From Opeltia flavorubescens (taxonomy: Eukaryota > Ascomycota > Lecanoromycetes > Teloschistales > Teloschistaceae), in assembly GCA_000442125.1 (NCBI GenBank), contig KE546973.1:1629301-1693300 (forward strand): 64,000 nt of DNA. Direction: 5' to 3'. Both the position numbers and the translations under genes were made by a program. Under the pieces are notes generated by a model. It saw only the letters and a list, made by a program, of their open reading frames with translations, had not been told where the DNA came from and did not search any database. Of this stretch, positions 11,329 through 23,109 are shown piece by piece; within the stretch, counting starts at the first letter, position 1; every line of letters starts with the position of its first letter.

Positions 11329-11737
11329 AAGAACAGCGATGAACTGACGTGAAAACTATGATACGGTAACCCAATCGGAAATTCTGGTTATTTTAGGTTC
11401 TTGTTGCCGTGTATAGCTTGTATGAGATCGAAGACTTACCACCAATTTTAAAATCAACCTCTTGCAGACGACAAGACTGCATCGAATATTCGATATGCGA
11501 AGTATTTCATCCACGAAGGAATGCTGTAAACACGATGGTATCTTTATTTGAATGCACATGCACTTTACCTCTAGCTTGCATTACTTTGTCTCAGGCAAAC
11601 GCGACGCCTCTCTTCTACGCCTTAATCTCCATCAGTCTGACCAAAGTATATTTCTTCTTTTACTTTCCATACTAGCGCTGAATATTTGAAAAAAGTAGTC
11701 GTTACTGAACAACGCTGTTAGCTTTGAAAAGGGAAAG
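11329..11737. other. Intergenic, no gene recognised
   Basis: This contains the 3' region of the methyltransferase and the promoter of the next gene. A plus-strand frame at 11409-11675 has no ATG-proximal support or known domain and was not called. Confidence 0.35.
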
Positions 11738-13988
11738 ATGTCCCAATTATCACGAGAGAAATTTGGCAAGTTTCTGAATCAACACCAAGCCCACGGCAGT
11801 CTACGCATCGCTTAAAGTAACCTGCGTCAGAAAAGGCCACCTGTCCTTCAACTTCCCCAAACACGCAAGAAGGAGCGATGCGGAGACGGATTATGGCAAT
11901 GGGAGCTCGTAGCGTTCACGACCTGTATCACATCTCTTACAGCTATCGTTATTACTGTGGCCGTCCATCACGACAAGCCTCCACCAAGCTTCCCGCTTGG
12001 CGTTACGCTGAATCCACTCGTGGCAATATTCTCCACTGTTATGAAGACGACCATGTTATACTGTGCTGCAGAAGCTGTCAGCCAGTCAAAGTGGATCTGG
12101 TTTCGTAGTAAAGCTCCACCTTTATCTGACATTGAAGTGTATGATCAGGCTAGTAGAGGGCCCTGGGGCTCTTTGAATATGTTCTCGCGCATTCGCTGGA
12201 GGTATGGCTTTTGCATATGGCCAACATGAATTCAATATCTTAATATTCAATTAGAGGCTGGTCCGCTCTTGGAGCTATTGTTATCACCTTGTCGGTAGCG
12301 CTTGATGCTTTCTTACAGCAGATCATTCACTTTAAGGAAGTCCGAATGATTGATGACTCCGAATCCGTCGTCCAAGTGCAGCGGCTTTTCTATCATGAAA
12401 ACACCAGCACCCCGATACCGCAGAAAGCAGTTTTTGGTGCACTTTACGATTTCGAACCCCTTGGAACGGTTTTCAACTGTCCATCTGGAGACTGCGAGTG
12501 GAGCCCTTACCAGTCTCTAGGCATTGGCCAGCAGTGCACCCATATCGAGGATTACGTTCAGTTCGACAACTCATGCTTCTATGACGAGACCAGCACTTGC
12601 AGCATTTACCTCGACTTTCTATCCCTTCTATTTCAACTATTCCTTACAAGTAATCTTTCACAAGCTCATTGGACAACGACTGATATATCCACTACCGGGC
12701 CATTGCTCAAAATACAAAATATTGGAATCAACCTTGCATACATCACTCGTTTGTATCTATCCCCGGTGAAAGATACAGTAACGAATGCGTGAAATTGTCC
12801 ATACGACAGTGGAAACAGCCCAGAGAATATATCAGCCTGTATTGACTGGCTTCGAACCCTTGTCAAAGCAATGTATGCACACTTTACTGGTGTGTTCATC
12901 AGTATACAGCCAATGTAAAGGCCGATAAGTTTACCGAGAAATATCTGAACTCTTGGGCGAATAATACAGCGCTCAACACCTCCAATGTGATGGGTTCTGC
13001 CCTCAAAGCGTACGAAATTATCCCGACAAATGAAGATTGGAACGACATTGTGGTCGAAGTCAACAACACATCTCCACGCTCTCATCCTAGGAGCGCTGCC
13101 CAATCAATCTCTAAGCAGGACAGAGATTCAAATATAGAGCCCTTCACCTTCCAAATTGAATTCGAGAGCCATACAGCCGCAAGCGCTTGGCTTTGCACTT
13201 TTTTCAACGTTAGTCAATCTCTAAATGAGTCTCTCTTTCCAGCCAGTGAAGCAACTTCAAGATTCGATAATCTAGCCTTTTTCTTCGAACCTGATCAAAG
13301 CCTACCTTCGTATGGAACCGAGCAGGATGACAAGATGCCTCAAACCTTGTCCAAAATCGCTTGGTCGATGACGCAACTCATCCGTCGGAGTTTGTACCAC
13401 ACAGGCGGAATCCTGGATTATCTACCTCCAGACGATAGTTTCAGGATACCTGCAGATGCATCCGTAGCAGGAACCGTCTTCAGAACCTCGAATGTAGTTG
13501 GAGTCCGCTGACAATGGCTGATATTCCACGCGGTACTTATTACAATGACTACCATTCTCACAATTACAACGGCAATAAGAACCTCTCGACAGAATACCCC
13601 GGCGTGGAGGTTGTCAACAATTCCTCTGATGGTGCATGGACCATATTCTTTGATAGAGCGTTCAACAGATGCCCTTGATACAGAAGATCAATTGTATCGT
13701 ATGGCCAAACGCACGAATGCGACTCTCCATTCGACTTCTGAAGGCTGGAAGCTCCAGGTACGGATGTCCTCCAGTAACCTTAAGAACTCATACTCAAATT
13801 CCGGTACGATGCAGGATAAGATAGAAGGTGTCACCAACAACAGAACAGTACCTCAAGCTGACTCCTCGCAAGCGGATGACTTCAGGAACACATTGCGCGG
13901 AAGTACCAATTTTGAATCGACAACTTTAGCTGGCGCACATCCACCGACATCCGTGATAACAAGAGTCACGAGATCCCGCTCTATCTAA
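11738..13988 (+). pseudogene. DUF3176-like membrane protein gene with in-frame TGA before its last helix
   Basis: Proposed exons are 11738-11769, 11818-12201, 12255-12788 and 12869-13988, with introns of 48, 53 and 80 bp. Phases are consistent and would give 689 codons. The family pattern is clear: LWQWELVAF plus helix 1 (about 41-60); FPLGVTLNPLVAIFSTV; EAVSQSKWIWFR; the signature SRGPWGS at about 123-129; a second helix ALGAIVITLSVALDAFLQQI; a cysteine-rich ectodomain (CPSGDCEW, then CTLYWCVHQY). A C-terminal helix, WLIFHAVLITMTTILTITTA, follows. TGA at 13509-13511 interrupts the frame exactly where the family has tryptophan in an RWxWL motif just before that helix. Downstream the frame stays open to 13988. 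Either the gene is decaying, or it makes a truncated 530-residue product, or the stop is read through. Exon 1 is the least certain part. Confidence 0.75.
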
Positions 13989-16101
13989 GAGGATCCCAAA
14001 CGACGCTGAGCGGTAGACATACCCTTGCAAGGCTCTCAGTCGTAGAGCTTCAAGTAGAAAAATGTGTACATTGCTTTATGATTGGTATCTCTGGTATGCG
14101 TTAGATAATGCCTAGGTAATTCAAAGCGAATATTTTAAGCCCTGCAAATCAGAAATCGGGCGAACTATACTGCAGAGAAAGCAACATACAGCTAGTTAGA
14201 GTGCGTGTTGAACAACCTCCGTTGACTGAGATCTGCAGACTCAGCTGCAATTTATTAAAGCAAAACCTCTCAAATATTCGAGATCTGACCTCGCGCACTC
14301 GTTTGCGTGGGTTTTCATTAAAACGAAGTTTCTACAGATCATCTGGAGTTGATGGATGGGAGATAGACTTGTTGCTAGTACTGTATACACATGATTGGGT
14401 AAAAGAACCTTCTTTGTGTCTGGGTAACTTATCTTGCAATTTCCTTGGAGTAGCATACGCACTTGCTCCCCCTCTGTTTTGCTCGTGACTTCCCCGTGAA
14501 AAAGAGAAGGAGAAGTTGAGCAGCTAGCTAGCGACTTTAGCGCCAAATGGAGGGCAACTTTTGGGTAGCTCGAGCTATCTAACTCGCTCGAGAAGTTCCT
14601 AGTGTCATTTGAGAAATGAGGTTCGTTGAGTGATTACTGTGTTAATCATTTGGCCATCTTGACCAGATTATGTGAGCGATCTCTTCCAGCGCCTACGCCT
14701 ACAGCTCCACCTATCTATACACAAACGGTACCACGAGTTCTATCCCCAATTACCCCTGCACTACCTAGTAGATTAAACAAACGTCTCATCGTATCTACAT
14801 GACAATGGTAGACCTCTCGATCGAATTTATCAACCTATGGCTAGGTTTTCCTAGCCAATCAAGAAGCAATACGTATATGCGCTGGGATCGAACCTGGACG
14901 AGCAAAGGTATCCTGGAGAAACCTCGTGACCTCTACCTTACTCGTTATGAGAAATCGGTGAAATTGAACCATGTATATACAATGGGTTATTTTGTCTTCG
15001 CGTTCTGGCGTCATCGTTGAGGTCATATGTTTATACCATATTACCAAGATTCAATACCTGCACATGCTGCAGGCTGATGGGTTTTGAATCGAAATGAAAG
15101 GGGAAATTTGATTGGCTAATATGGCGAGGCTGCGTTTTGCCCGTAGCGGAGCCTTAAGCAGCTGCCCGCAGAACCTAAGCCACCCGCCATCTCGGTCGGC
15201 TTTGCAGGCTCCACGACTATCAAGCGATCAGACTCGAAAGACATGATCTGGGCATTGCGATATTCCTGATTGAGATGACCAGTCATCCAGATCCGATGTG
15301 ATAATCCCCTCTGCTAAAGAGAAAGACAATCCGCGAGTGCGCGTGAGGGTCATTGAGCTCGACCTATCTGGACGTGGAGGCACCTCTTAGACAGGTTATA
15401 GTGTTGTCGAAATGAACCAGTGAGCTCCCGCCCACATTCGCATTTCATCTCCTGTCATTGTGGTTGTCTTCCTGTTGATGCAAGTTAATCCGCACTGACG
15501 CTGTAGAACTCTATGGAGTCTGGCTGTTGCAGAATTAGAGGACAAATACAAGCGGCATGTTTCTCATTCGAGTGTAGACATCGATGATCTTTGTTCCGCT
15601 GCTCGTGAGCGTCAGCGTGGGTGCGTTCAAAAACAGTGGAGATTGAAAGGTAACACTAGGGAGCCTCTGCTTTCTTCATTATGATTTCAACTATGCTGAT
15701 ACACAGCTTAATTAGCTGTTGGGCGCAACAACTCGACTGTCGTTGTACGAGATATCTTCGCAAGAATGATCGTCTGGGTCCAAAAGTTTGTAGATGTCGG
15801 CGAAATCACTGTCAATTAGAAATATAGTCAGCCCGCGCTTCTCATTTTTTGGACTCAGTCGAGATTGGCTGAGATACCTTTATTGCACTTCGTTTGAGTT
15901 GTGGGAGGGAGTCACATCCAGCCTTATCCAGCCCTTACGATACCCGAGACTGCATTAGGGCGCATGCAAGTTCCAGAAGAGGCAGGTGGTGCGTCAACAT
16001 AGCATAAAACATAAGCCTCCCCACTCGTCGCAATTGCTGATACTGCTGGAATCCCGATCTCACTTACTGCACCAATATGGCAAAAAAACTATCATGCTAG
16101 T
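13989..16101. other. Long intergenic region without recognisable genes
   Basis: About 2.1 kb with no frame longer than 101 codons and no family motif. Frames at 14201-14488 and 14799-15020 show no coding signature. The dyad GTAGCTCGAGCTAT near 14563 is the only small palindrome noticed. Composition is normal, so this is not part of the RIP-affected block. Confidence 0.4.
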
Positions 16102-18055
16102 ATGCAGTGGCATAATTATTATCTGCTAACTCCATTAGCTCCACTTCTCGTGATTCTCTGCCTCGTCATTTGGATTTACGAATACGTGAAGTTGTTCAAT
16201 GAGGAGAGGGTCGAGAAGAGTTACGTGGGGAGCACTATATATGTGGCCATACAACTTATTTCCATGTCGATACTTACTTTTCCACTATTGCTGCTGGGCC
16301 CTTTTCAATCACTCATCACTTTACCCCTGCATATGCTCCTCTTGGTACCGTTTATAATAGGTCAAAGCTTAATCTGGAATCCGCTTATCGAAGGTATTGT
16401 ACCTAGCGCTTACCTCTACTGGAATTCTAGGGTCTATACAAATCTAGACAATGTTAGCCGAGAGATCCGAGTGCTCGACATCCTACCAGGCTCTTCTTCT
16501 GATGCCATGAAAATTCGAACTTTAGTCATTAGTCTCGATGAACGGCACGAGCGACCATTTTGCGCACTATCGTATTCATGGGGGGGACATTATATGTTGC
16601 GCAGAGTCATCAGCGCCAATGGACAGGCATACTTCGTGTCCGTAACCGTTTTCAACGCCCTCAGGGCCTTACGACACGTGCGAGACGTCCGGAGAATTTG
16701 GATCGATTTCATCTGTATCAACCAAAGGGATGAAATCGAAAAGCAACATCAACTGTATCTAATGGGGAGTATCTATTCAATGGCCGACACTGTTTTTGTC
16801 TGGCTTGGGAATTCTACTGCTGATACCGAGCAAGCCTTTGATTTCATTCGAGAGGTAGCTGAAATTGCGGAGGAACGTGTCTCAGAACTTCGGCCGAGGA
16901 CAGAAAGTCAGCTGAAAGCTGTGCAAAAGCTTCTATTACATCGATGGTGGTCGCGCGTTTGGATAGTCCCGGAAGTCACAAGAGGGAACCGTGTGATCGT
17001 TAGGTGTGGGCAGTTCCAGCTGCCCTGGGAGATTCTCTCAGCGTTTCTGCTGCGTTCTAACCGAATTTTGGGTGCTCAAATTCCTTCCAGATTGATTAAT
17101 TATTGCGGATGCGGTTGTCAAAATGAGGAGTCCGGATTATACAGACCCGCCGAGGGATTGGTTAGATCTCGCTCTACAATTTCGCCAACGTGTTGCCAGT
17201 CGTCCGCGTGATAAGCTATTTGCGCTGCTTGGACTCTTGAAGACTACACCAAACCAAGAAATATTAAAGTCATATACGAGCACTGATGACAAGGAGATAT
17301 TTGCCACCTTCCTAAGTCCAGAATATGAAAATATGTTCTGGGGCGAGCAATTTGTCATTTCGCCACTTGTTCAAAATTTTCACTTCAAGGCAGACGGTGA
17401 TCAACCAGCCGTCTGCACGATCGGATCAAAAGGGTGGAGATCATTGAAAGTGGAAGGCTGGAAAGCTGATCAAATTGCCACCGTAGCTAAAGCGCTTGAG
17501 GTAAGTAGTGTATCGACGGGCTGGACGAGCATTCAAGAGATCATCCGTGATTGGTGTAAGCTTGCTGGTGGTCCATGGGAAAGACTAAATCACCAGGATT
17601 CAATCCGTTTTCACCGCGCAATCCTGGCAGAGCCTGAGGATATGGGATTCTTCATCAATGCGGGCGCCAATCAAAGCGGCGCGGCCTATTATTTCGAGTC
17701 TCAATCCACATCTTCTCAGGATCCTCAGGATAATGTATCTGAGATGACATCACGGCGGCTACGTGAGCTTATCAACTTGTGGGTTGGCCGTCGTTTTTTC
17801 CTGACTTCGGGTGGTCATTTCGGTCTAGGTCCAGCCAAGGCTGAAGTTGGTGATCCAATCCGCGTCCTACTTGGGTGTCGAGTTCCTGTAGTCCTTCATC
17901 CTCGGGTCGCGCTGTCGTTCAAGAGACTAGGGGAAGTGGATTTCTACTCCTTTGTTGGACAGGCCCATGTTGAGAGTCTAATATATTATGAAGGAGATTT
18001 GCAACAGGATAGAAAAGACAACGAGATCAAGGTGGAGGAGTTTGAATTACAGTAA
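16102..18055 (+). pseudogene. HET-domain (heterokaryon incompatibility) protein gene with a +1 frame break
   Basis: The first frame (16102-17211) begins with hydrophobic segments at about residues 8-28, 44-66 and 70-92. It then has the HET signature: PFCALSYSWGG (152-162), RIWIDFICINQ (198-208) and MADTVFVWLG (227-236). The second frame is open from 17096 and continues through LIIADAVVKM and SRPRDKLFALLGL, the standard HET continuation, to the stop at 18055. The frames differ by one base within about 17091-17104 (around ATTGATTAATTATTG). No intron with valid splice sites and phase bridges them. Without the extra base the gene would encode about 650 residues, a usual size. HET proteins trigger death of fused incompatible cells, and subtelomeric decay of such genes is common. 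A sequencing error is the main alternative. Confidence 0.8.
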
Positions 18056-18344
18056 AACTGGCTGAGCGCATCGGATATGAGCGTCGTGATATCGTAAGAA
18101 GGTTTCATAAGGCAGATCTGGATGGGAGAGAAATGTATCAAAACGTTCGATCTAGGCGGATACTAGAAAGATTTTCTGTGGGCTTGCCGCAAACCCAAAA
18201 TGATGACAGGATAATAACTCCGCATAGAAGCGCCATCCCGCCGGGGCAGATCCCATTCAAGCGCTTTCCTCTCTTGCGCCGATTTGATTGAAGTTGCTTT
18301 GCTCCTTACCATTTTCTACTGCAAGGCCACCACAATACCCAGAT
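18056..18344. other. Short spacer upstream of a secreted-protein gene
   Basis: A spacer of just under 300 bp between the HET gene stop and the next ATG. It should contain that gene's promoter. A TTG-started extension of the downstream frame (from 18288) was rejected in favour of the ATG at 18345, which starts a good signal peptide. Confidence 0.35.
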
Positions 18345-18996
18345 ATGCTCGTCTTTCTCTGGCTCTTGTCCTGTATTCTGTCATACGGTGTTACTGGCAT
18401 TGCGCTAGCTGATTCTAATCCTTACGCAAGAGACAATGACAATTTCCTTTCTAACGAGACTTCCGAAACAGGTCTCTCATGGCCTTTGATCCTTCCATAT
18501 GACTGGGAAGATCGCGTGACCGGAATGTACTATAGGTATGGCTTTAGTGCACGCCGGGTGAGCCTACCTCGTAAGTCCACCTTTCTACAGTTCGCAGCTC
18601 TATCTCCGCGCCCTACTTCTTTCATCTTGAAGTTCGTAAAACTAAATTTCAAGTGAAGCGACCGAAATAAGGGAGCTACTCCAACTTGCACATGATCTCG
18701 CAAGCCATGGCGCTGTGCAACACGGTGTTCAAACTTTCTATACCATTCAGGACGGTGAGCAGCGCTTCAGCGCGAGTACTGGGATATTGGAGATTAGAAT
18801 CGCGAATTATAACGGGAAGCTGTTCACTTGGGGTCAATTGGTGGGGGTTATAGCAGGGTTAGACGTGCTTTTGTTCAGCGAGCAGATGTATTATAAAACA
18901 TGGTTTGAGTTTTGGGGGACGTGGAAATTGTGGAAGGGGCCGGCGTTGGGGAGGGGGAAGCTTTTCAAAGCGGTGACAAGGTCTGCTAGCGCCTGA
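18345..18996 (+). CDS. Secreted protein of unknown function, two exons
   Basis: Exons 18345-18570 and 18659-18996 encode 187 residues. The 88-bp intron has donor GTAAGT, an ACTAAA branch-like site and acceptor GTGAAG, with matching phase 1. The N-terminus is a signal peptide (MLVFLWLLSCILSYGVTGIA, cut near LA-DS). The mature part has one N-glycosylation site (NET), the segment LPYDWEDRVTGMYYRYG, and a C-terminal portion with IANYNGKLFTWGQLVGVIAG followed by an aromatic/basic tail (WFEFWGTWKLWKG). That NGKxFTWGQLxxVxxGL pattern recurs, to my recollection, in uncharacterised secreted ascomycete proteins. No catalytic residues are evident. The gene lies 0.4 kb from another secreted-protein gene on the opposite strand. 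Confidence 0.75.
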
Positions 18997-19375
18997 CTGA
19001 TGCGAAGATTTAAAAATTTGGGTTACGGGCGCTGGTTGAATGTAGACTCTGTTCTGCGAACAACATAAAATTTCTCACGAAGTGCCCGGAGCTTCCAAAG
19101 CCTGGGATATAAGTTTTCCAGGGACTAGATTATCAGTTCGAAGCCTACCACGAAATAAAATAGCTACCGTAGATTGTTAGCGGTGCAGAAATACGTGTCC
19201 AGATTATATCGCAACCCGAGCTTCCAGTCGCGTAATAAGTTACTCATCGATACACTTTTTGTTCTCTTCTATATATACGATGGAACTTCTAAAGTGAATA
19301 TTTCGCTTCTGTCACCCTTCAAAGCTGCTTCCATGTATGGAATAGCTGCCACTTTTGATCTGTTCGCTTCGGGAC
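18997..19375. other. Convergent intergenic spacer
   Basis: A 379-bp gap between two secreted-protein genes that converge. I see no open frame with coding character or repeat in it. Confidence 0.35.
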
Positions 19376-19981
19376 TTAGGCGGTCGCCGAATCGTTGTAC
19401 CTCCCATCGGATTCCCCATCCAACATCCACACTACCCCTTTCCCACTCGGCAGCGTTATCCTAGTTGCGTCCTCACTACCCATTCTCCCTGCCCCCAAAA
19501 AATGACCCATCGGCTCCCACCTCACAAGCTTCACCCACGTATGACCTCCTCCCTGGTCATCCGGGAATTCCAGCCCCACCTGCCTCCTCTCCACCAAACA
19601 TTGCCCCATCACTATGACCGCCGCCTGAACCACATTTAGCAACGGAAAGCTATCAACTCGAAAGGCATCCCTGTCTTCAACATCCACGTGCAAAGCGCAT
19701 GTTGTTGGACGCGGGAGGATCGGGTCGTCGAGCCAAAACCACTTTGGTAGCTGTTCGAAGTTTGGTCCTACGCTGGGGAGGTGTCGGCCCCATTGTTTGG
19801 GACCTCGGTTGCCGACCCGCCATGCGATTTCTTCTAATGCAGCGATGAGGGAGATACAGTCACCTTGGAGAGGGAGGACGTGGACAGGTGGATAGCAGAT
19901 CCAGGATGTGGTGAGGGTAGAAAGTAGAAGGAGGAGGAAGATGATGGGGAAGGATGAGAGGGTTTGGGGGCGCATTGTCAT
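19376..19981 (-). CDS. Secreted four-cysteine protein of unknown function
   Basis: A single exon of 201 residues starts at the ATG at 19981 (a second in-frame ATG is two codons on). Residues 1-26 are a signal peptide with a long leucine core. The mature protein has four cysteines (29, 42, 95, 128). Its family-like layout is a C-x12-DC pair, an ALEEIAW helix, a tryptophan/proline-rich middle (LPKWFWLDDPILPRPTTCA), an HVDVEDRDAF acidic segment, and AAVIVMGQC. I recognise this as one of the common uncharacterised secreted protein groups of plant-associated and saprotrophic ascomycetes, but I cannot name a domain. It is tail-to-tail with the secreted gene ending at 18996. Its start is 722 bp from that of the divergent CFEM gene. 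Confidence 0.75.
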   Translation of the reverse strand: MTMRPQTLSSFPIIFLLLLLSTLTTSWICYPPVHVLPLQGDCISLIAALEEIAWRVGNRGPKQWGRHLPSVGPNFEQLPKWFWLDDPILPRPTTCALHVDVEDRDAFRVDSFPLLNVVQAAVIVMGQCLVERRQVGLEFPDDQGGGHTWVKLVRWEPMGHFLGAGRMGSEDATRITLPSGKGVVWMLDGESDGRYNDSATA

Positions 19982-20703
19982 TCGATCAGATTTTCGGGCG
20001 TGGGAGGTGACATGGAGGATTTGGGGTTGACAAGATCAGATTCAGGGACGAATGGATCAATGGGCCATTGCTGGCGCATAAGAGGGGGGAGGAGATGGAG
20101 ACGAGCTGCGCGTAGACGAAATGCATGCTTGGCAGGAAGAGCGCGTAATAGTGCGGTTCTGCCGCTGAAGAAGGCAGTCCATCACTGGTCAGAACATCTC
20201 TGGGAACCCAATGTTGAGTCTTCAGAGGCGAGGGACTGAGAGTCTGATGACTAAGAGTCCCGCCATGATCGTTATTCAGCGCCTATGATAGTAAGCCCTA
20301 TATTCTACAAGGGAGATGATCTGCACGACCCACATTTAAACCGAAAAAACACCACTTGAAACCTTGAAACTTCGCGGTTGTAGGTAGTGCTTTGAATTTG
20401 GGTTGTGGTGACCTGCATTAGCTTCCAGTAGGAGGTTAAGCTCCGACCATATCCGAAGGAACGCTGCAATTTGTGTGGCTCTCCACACCTCCTTGAACTT
20501 GCTGCGGCCAATTATTCCATTCAGTTCAATGTTCAACATGCATGTATATTCTAGTTCCTGCGGGGTGCATGCTTCGTGATGACTCCTTGCATTCTCTGAA
20601 AGAGTAACAACCTCCTCCATAAGAAGCCGACGAACCTTCCCTCGACTCATGAACCCACCGATTACTTCTTCTCCTACCATCTCCTCTTGTCTCGCTGCCT
20701 GAT
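19982..20703. promoter_or_regulatory. Divergent spacer between secreted-protein and CFEM genes
   Basis: This contains the two divergent promoters. A minus-strand ATG frame, 20336-20734, covers much of it, but it overlaps the first CFEM exon and has no recognisable motif, so I left it uncalled. A purine-rich stretch occurs around 20070-20120. Confidence 0.35.
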
Positions 20704-22187
20704 ATGTCGATCTACATAGCTTTTGTCTTTGCATTCAATGTTGCTCCTTTGCTGGCAACAAATACAGCAGGAGAGCCTACTGATCTTGCCAACTGGCCGC
20801 TTTGCGCTGTGCGTTTCTGACATTGTTCTTACTCGTTTGTAGTGGCAAGTAAAAGTATTGCTGACGTTCAGATATAGCAAAGATGCATTCCGCAGGGTTT
20901 CGGTCCTCCTGCCGACTGCAGTAGCCTTTCAAATCTCACTTGTATTTGTGAACAAGGAACCTTCACCGCTCAGATTGCGGAATGCGAGCGCCTTGGATGC
21001 AGCTCGCAGGAAAGAACAGGTCAGTAGAACTTCCGACGGAATGAAGCTGGCACTGCTTTTGCAATGTTTGACACTCGGCGGCCGCGTGTAGATATTCAAA
21101 CTCTCAGCAACCGCCTTTGTGCGCCCGTCGGTGGCTTTGGGACCTCACTATTAGCAACAATATCTGCGATTTTGAGCACGAGTCAAATCTCCCTTTCTGC
21201 GACGCCCACTGTTCCACCAACTGCCACGGGAGCAACACAAGTCTCCAGTGTGCTCGCCACAGCATCTCTGGCGCCAGATTTAGGCAACCCAGCGTATATT
21301 CTCAGCTATCCTGCCTGCGCAGTAAGCACCCAACCCGTTTTTTCACGCGACACTTCCTTGAGCTTATACTTCTACAGCAAATTTGCAATAATGAAACTAT
21401 AGTCATTGGCCGCCAGGTCGGTATGCCATACGGCGACACATCTAATATACGCGTTGCATGTAGCCCTGAATTCCGCAGCGCCACCGCCGGCTGCGAAGCC
21501 GCAACTTGCGATCCGGCTGAATACCAAAAGACTCAGCTCCTTGCCCAACAGCTCTGTGGATCACTCTACGGCAGTAACGCTACACTTGCCTCCTCCGTCG
21601 CATCTGCCATCGCTTCTGCAACGGCGGCTGCAAAGATGGCGACTGATGGAAAGGACCCGCTAGATCTATCGGTTTTCCCTGCTTGCGGTGTGAGTAATTA
21701 TGCGTTCTTTAAATAATCGCGCACTCGATTAGAGACTGATCATCGCATTGCCACCCTACTAGCAAACATGCATTCCACAAAATAATTATCACGGGTGTGG
21801 AAGCTCCACCAATCTCGAATGCATTTGCCAAGGTATTCAGTTCAATGCTGCTATCGGCCCTTGCGAAACATCTCTTTGTAATGCAGCGGACCTTCAGAGT
21901 ATGTCCCGTGCCCCTTCATCCTTTCCTCGTGTATATGAATCCGGCATGTGTTCTTACTCCTTCAATCAGCGATCGTATACCTAGCTGAGAAGCTATGTGA
22001 GCCTGTTGGAGGCATCTTAACCAATCCAGTAAACTACACCGGCACCACCAGCAATATCAGCGCCAATGGCTCGAGTTCGCCAACGGTCCCGTTCACAGGC
22101 GAGGCTGCAAAAACATACGGTAATGGTCTCATTGGGACTTTCGTTTTCAGTGTAATCGCTTTCGGGCTAGGGTTGCTGGTTCTTTGA
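20704..22187 (+). CDS. GPI-anchored-type surface protein with three CFEM domains, six exons
   Basis: The exons are 20704-20808, 20878-21019, 21092-21321, 21378-21689, 21763-21898 and 21970-22187 (380 residues). The introns are 69, 72, 56, 73 and 71 bp. Residues 1-20 form a signal peptide. Domain 1 (about C34-C92) and domain 3 (C262-C318) each have all eight CFEM cysteines, including PxCxxxC at the start, CIC in the middle and a final LC. Domain 2 (from C158) keeps six and lacks the third and one of the CxC pair. Ser/Thr/Ala-rich linkers separate the domains. The C-terminus ends in a hydrophobic tail (IGTFVFSVIAFGLGLLVL) after a small-residue region, fitting a GPI signal. Known CFEM proteins bind haem/iron or act in host interaction and wall structure. 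Introns sit at matching places in the repeats, showing exon-level duplication. Confidence 0.92.
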
Positions 22188-23109
22188 TCGCTCATCCACC
22201 AAGCATGGATTCCACGGTCACGGATGGGCAGCATTTTGTATGTCGGATCGTCATTCGAACAACCTTGCTTTAGTAAGGACCATTATATTATTACTCAACC
22301 GATATAGGAGAAGTCGTAAGGAGAGATATAGATAATACCAAGAACGCTACACGGACTAATATATTTATATCTATACGTGGCCCCATCAAAGCTTGTTAGT
22401 ACCCTTAATCTCCTGGGTCGAACATTTAGCTGTTACTCCCCGTTGAAGCAATGGATAAGTATACTCAAAAACGCCAAGAGAGTCAAGATTCTTTAACCAC
22501 AAAATTAAACTCTTCCCCAAGGGTTTATCCTGCCTCCGTTCTGCAACGGCCCCCAAAACAATATCTATGTCCAGCTACCTTAGCAAGCTCTGCTTTCTCA
22601 CAGTAGCCCCATAATGTAAAAATCCAAATTTTGATTCCAGAGGCAGAAGATCCTAAGCTTACTTTAACTGGTACTCTAAGTGGCTGGGAGTTGGTGCCAA
22701 AAGTCAAACTACGCAGGAGCTATTGGTAGCTAGTGCTAGATTGATTGCTTCCAACTTCAAGTAGGTTCTTTTGACAACCTGATTATCATTGCGCCGGTTT
22801 AAAATACTTAAATAATTATCCGTGCCGATGCAGTGGCCAAAACACGATTCTTGACGATTTCAGGACGCAGCTACAGTTACTTGTATTTGCTTCTATAAGA
22901 AGCTGACCTCTGAAATAGCAAGATAAGAAAAGTCGGTAGATGTAAAAATATAAATTGAGAATGTTCCTGTCCTTGTTGACGAACCTAATTGCCGCAACTA
23001 CTGTAATATAGTGATTCGGGTCCCATGACTTCTCAGATTGCTATTCCGCGCTGGTCTAACAATGAGACGATATCACTCACGACTGAATCCCGACGTTCGA
23101 GCCCCCCGA
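22188..23109. other. Convergent intergenic spacer
   Basis: About 0.9 kb between the convergent CFEM and PAN-like secreted genes, somewhat AT-rich. No frame above 60 codons looks coding. No tandem repeat or RNA gene was recognised. Confidence 0.4.

Noticed and set aside
13488-13570. Intron removing the TGA in the DUF3176-like gene (GTAGTTGG ... AATAAG, with a GCTGACA branch-like site)
   Set aside because: It would delete the conserved C-terminal helix, and the frame after the stop matches the family better unspliced. It still deserves a transcript check.
14880-14960. Possible minus-strand tRNA, because GGTTCGATCCC matches a B box
   Set aside because: The flanking T-stem does not pair well and no acceptor stem or proper D-arm/anticodon arm could be folded.
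17072-17130. Intron joining the two HET frames
   Set aside because: No GT...AG pair of fungal size restores phase, and the 19-bp option is too short and leaves a stop. A one-base frameshift explains the data better.
20336-20734. 132-codon minus-strand ATG frame as a gene
   Set aside because: It overlaps the first exon of the well-supported CFEM gene on the other strand, shows no motif, and its apparent upstream partner frame (20674-20880) also lies over that gene.
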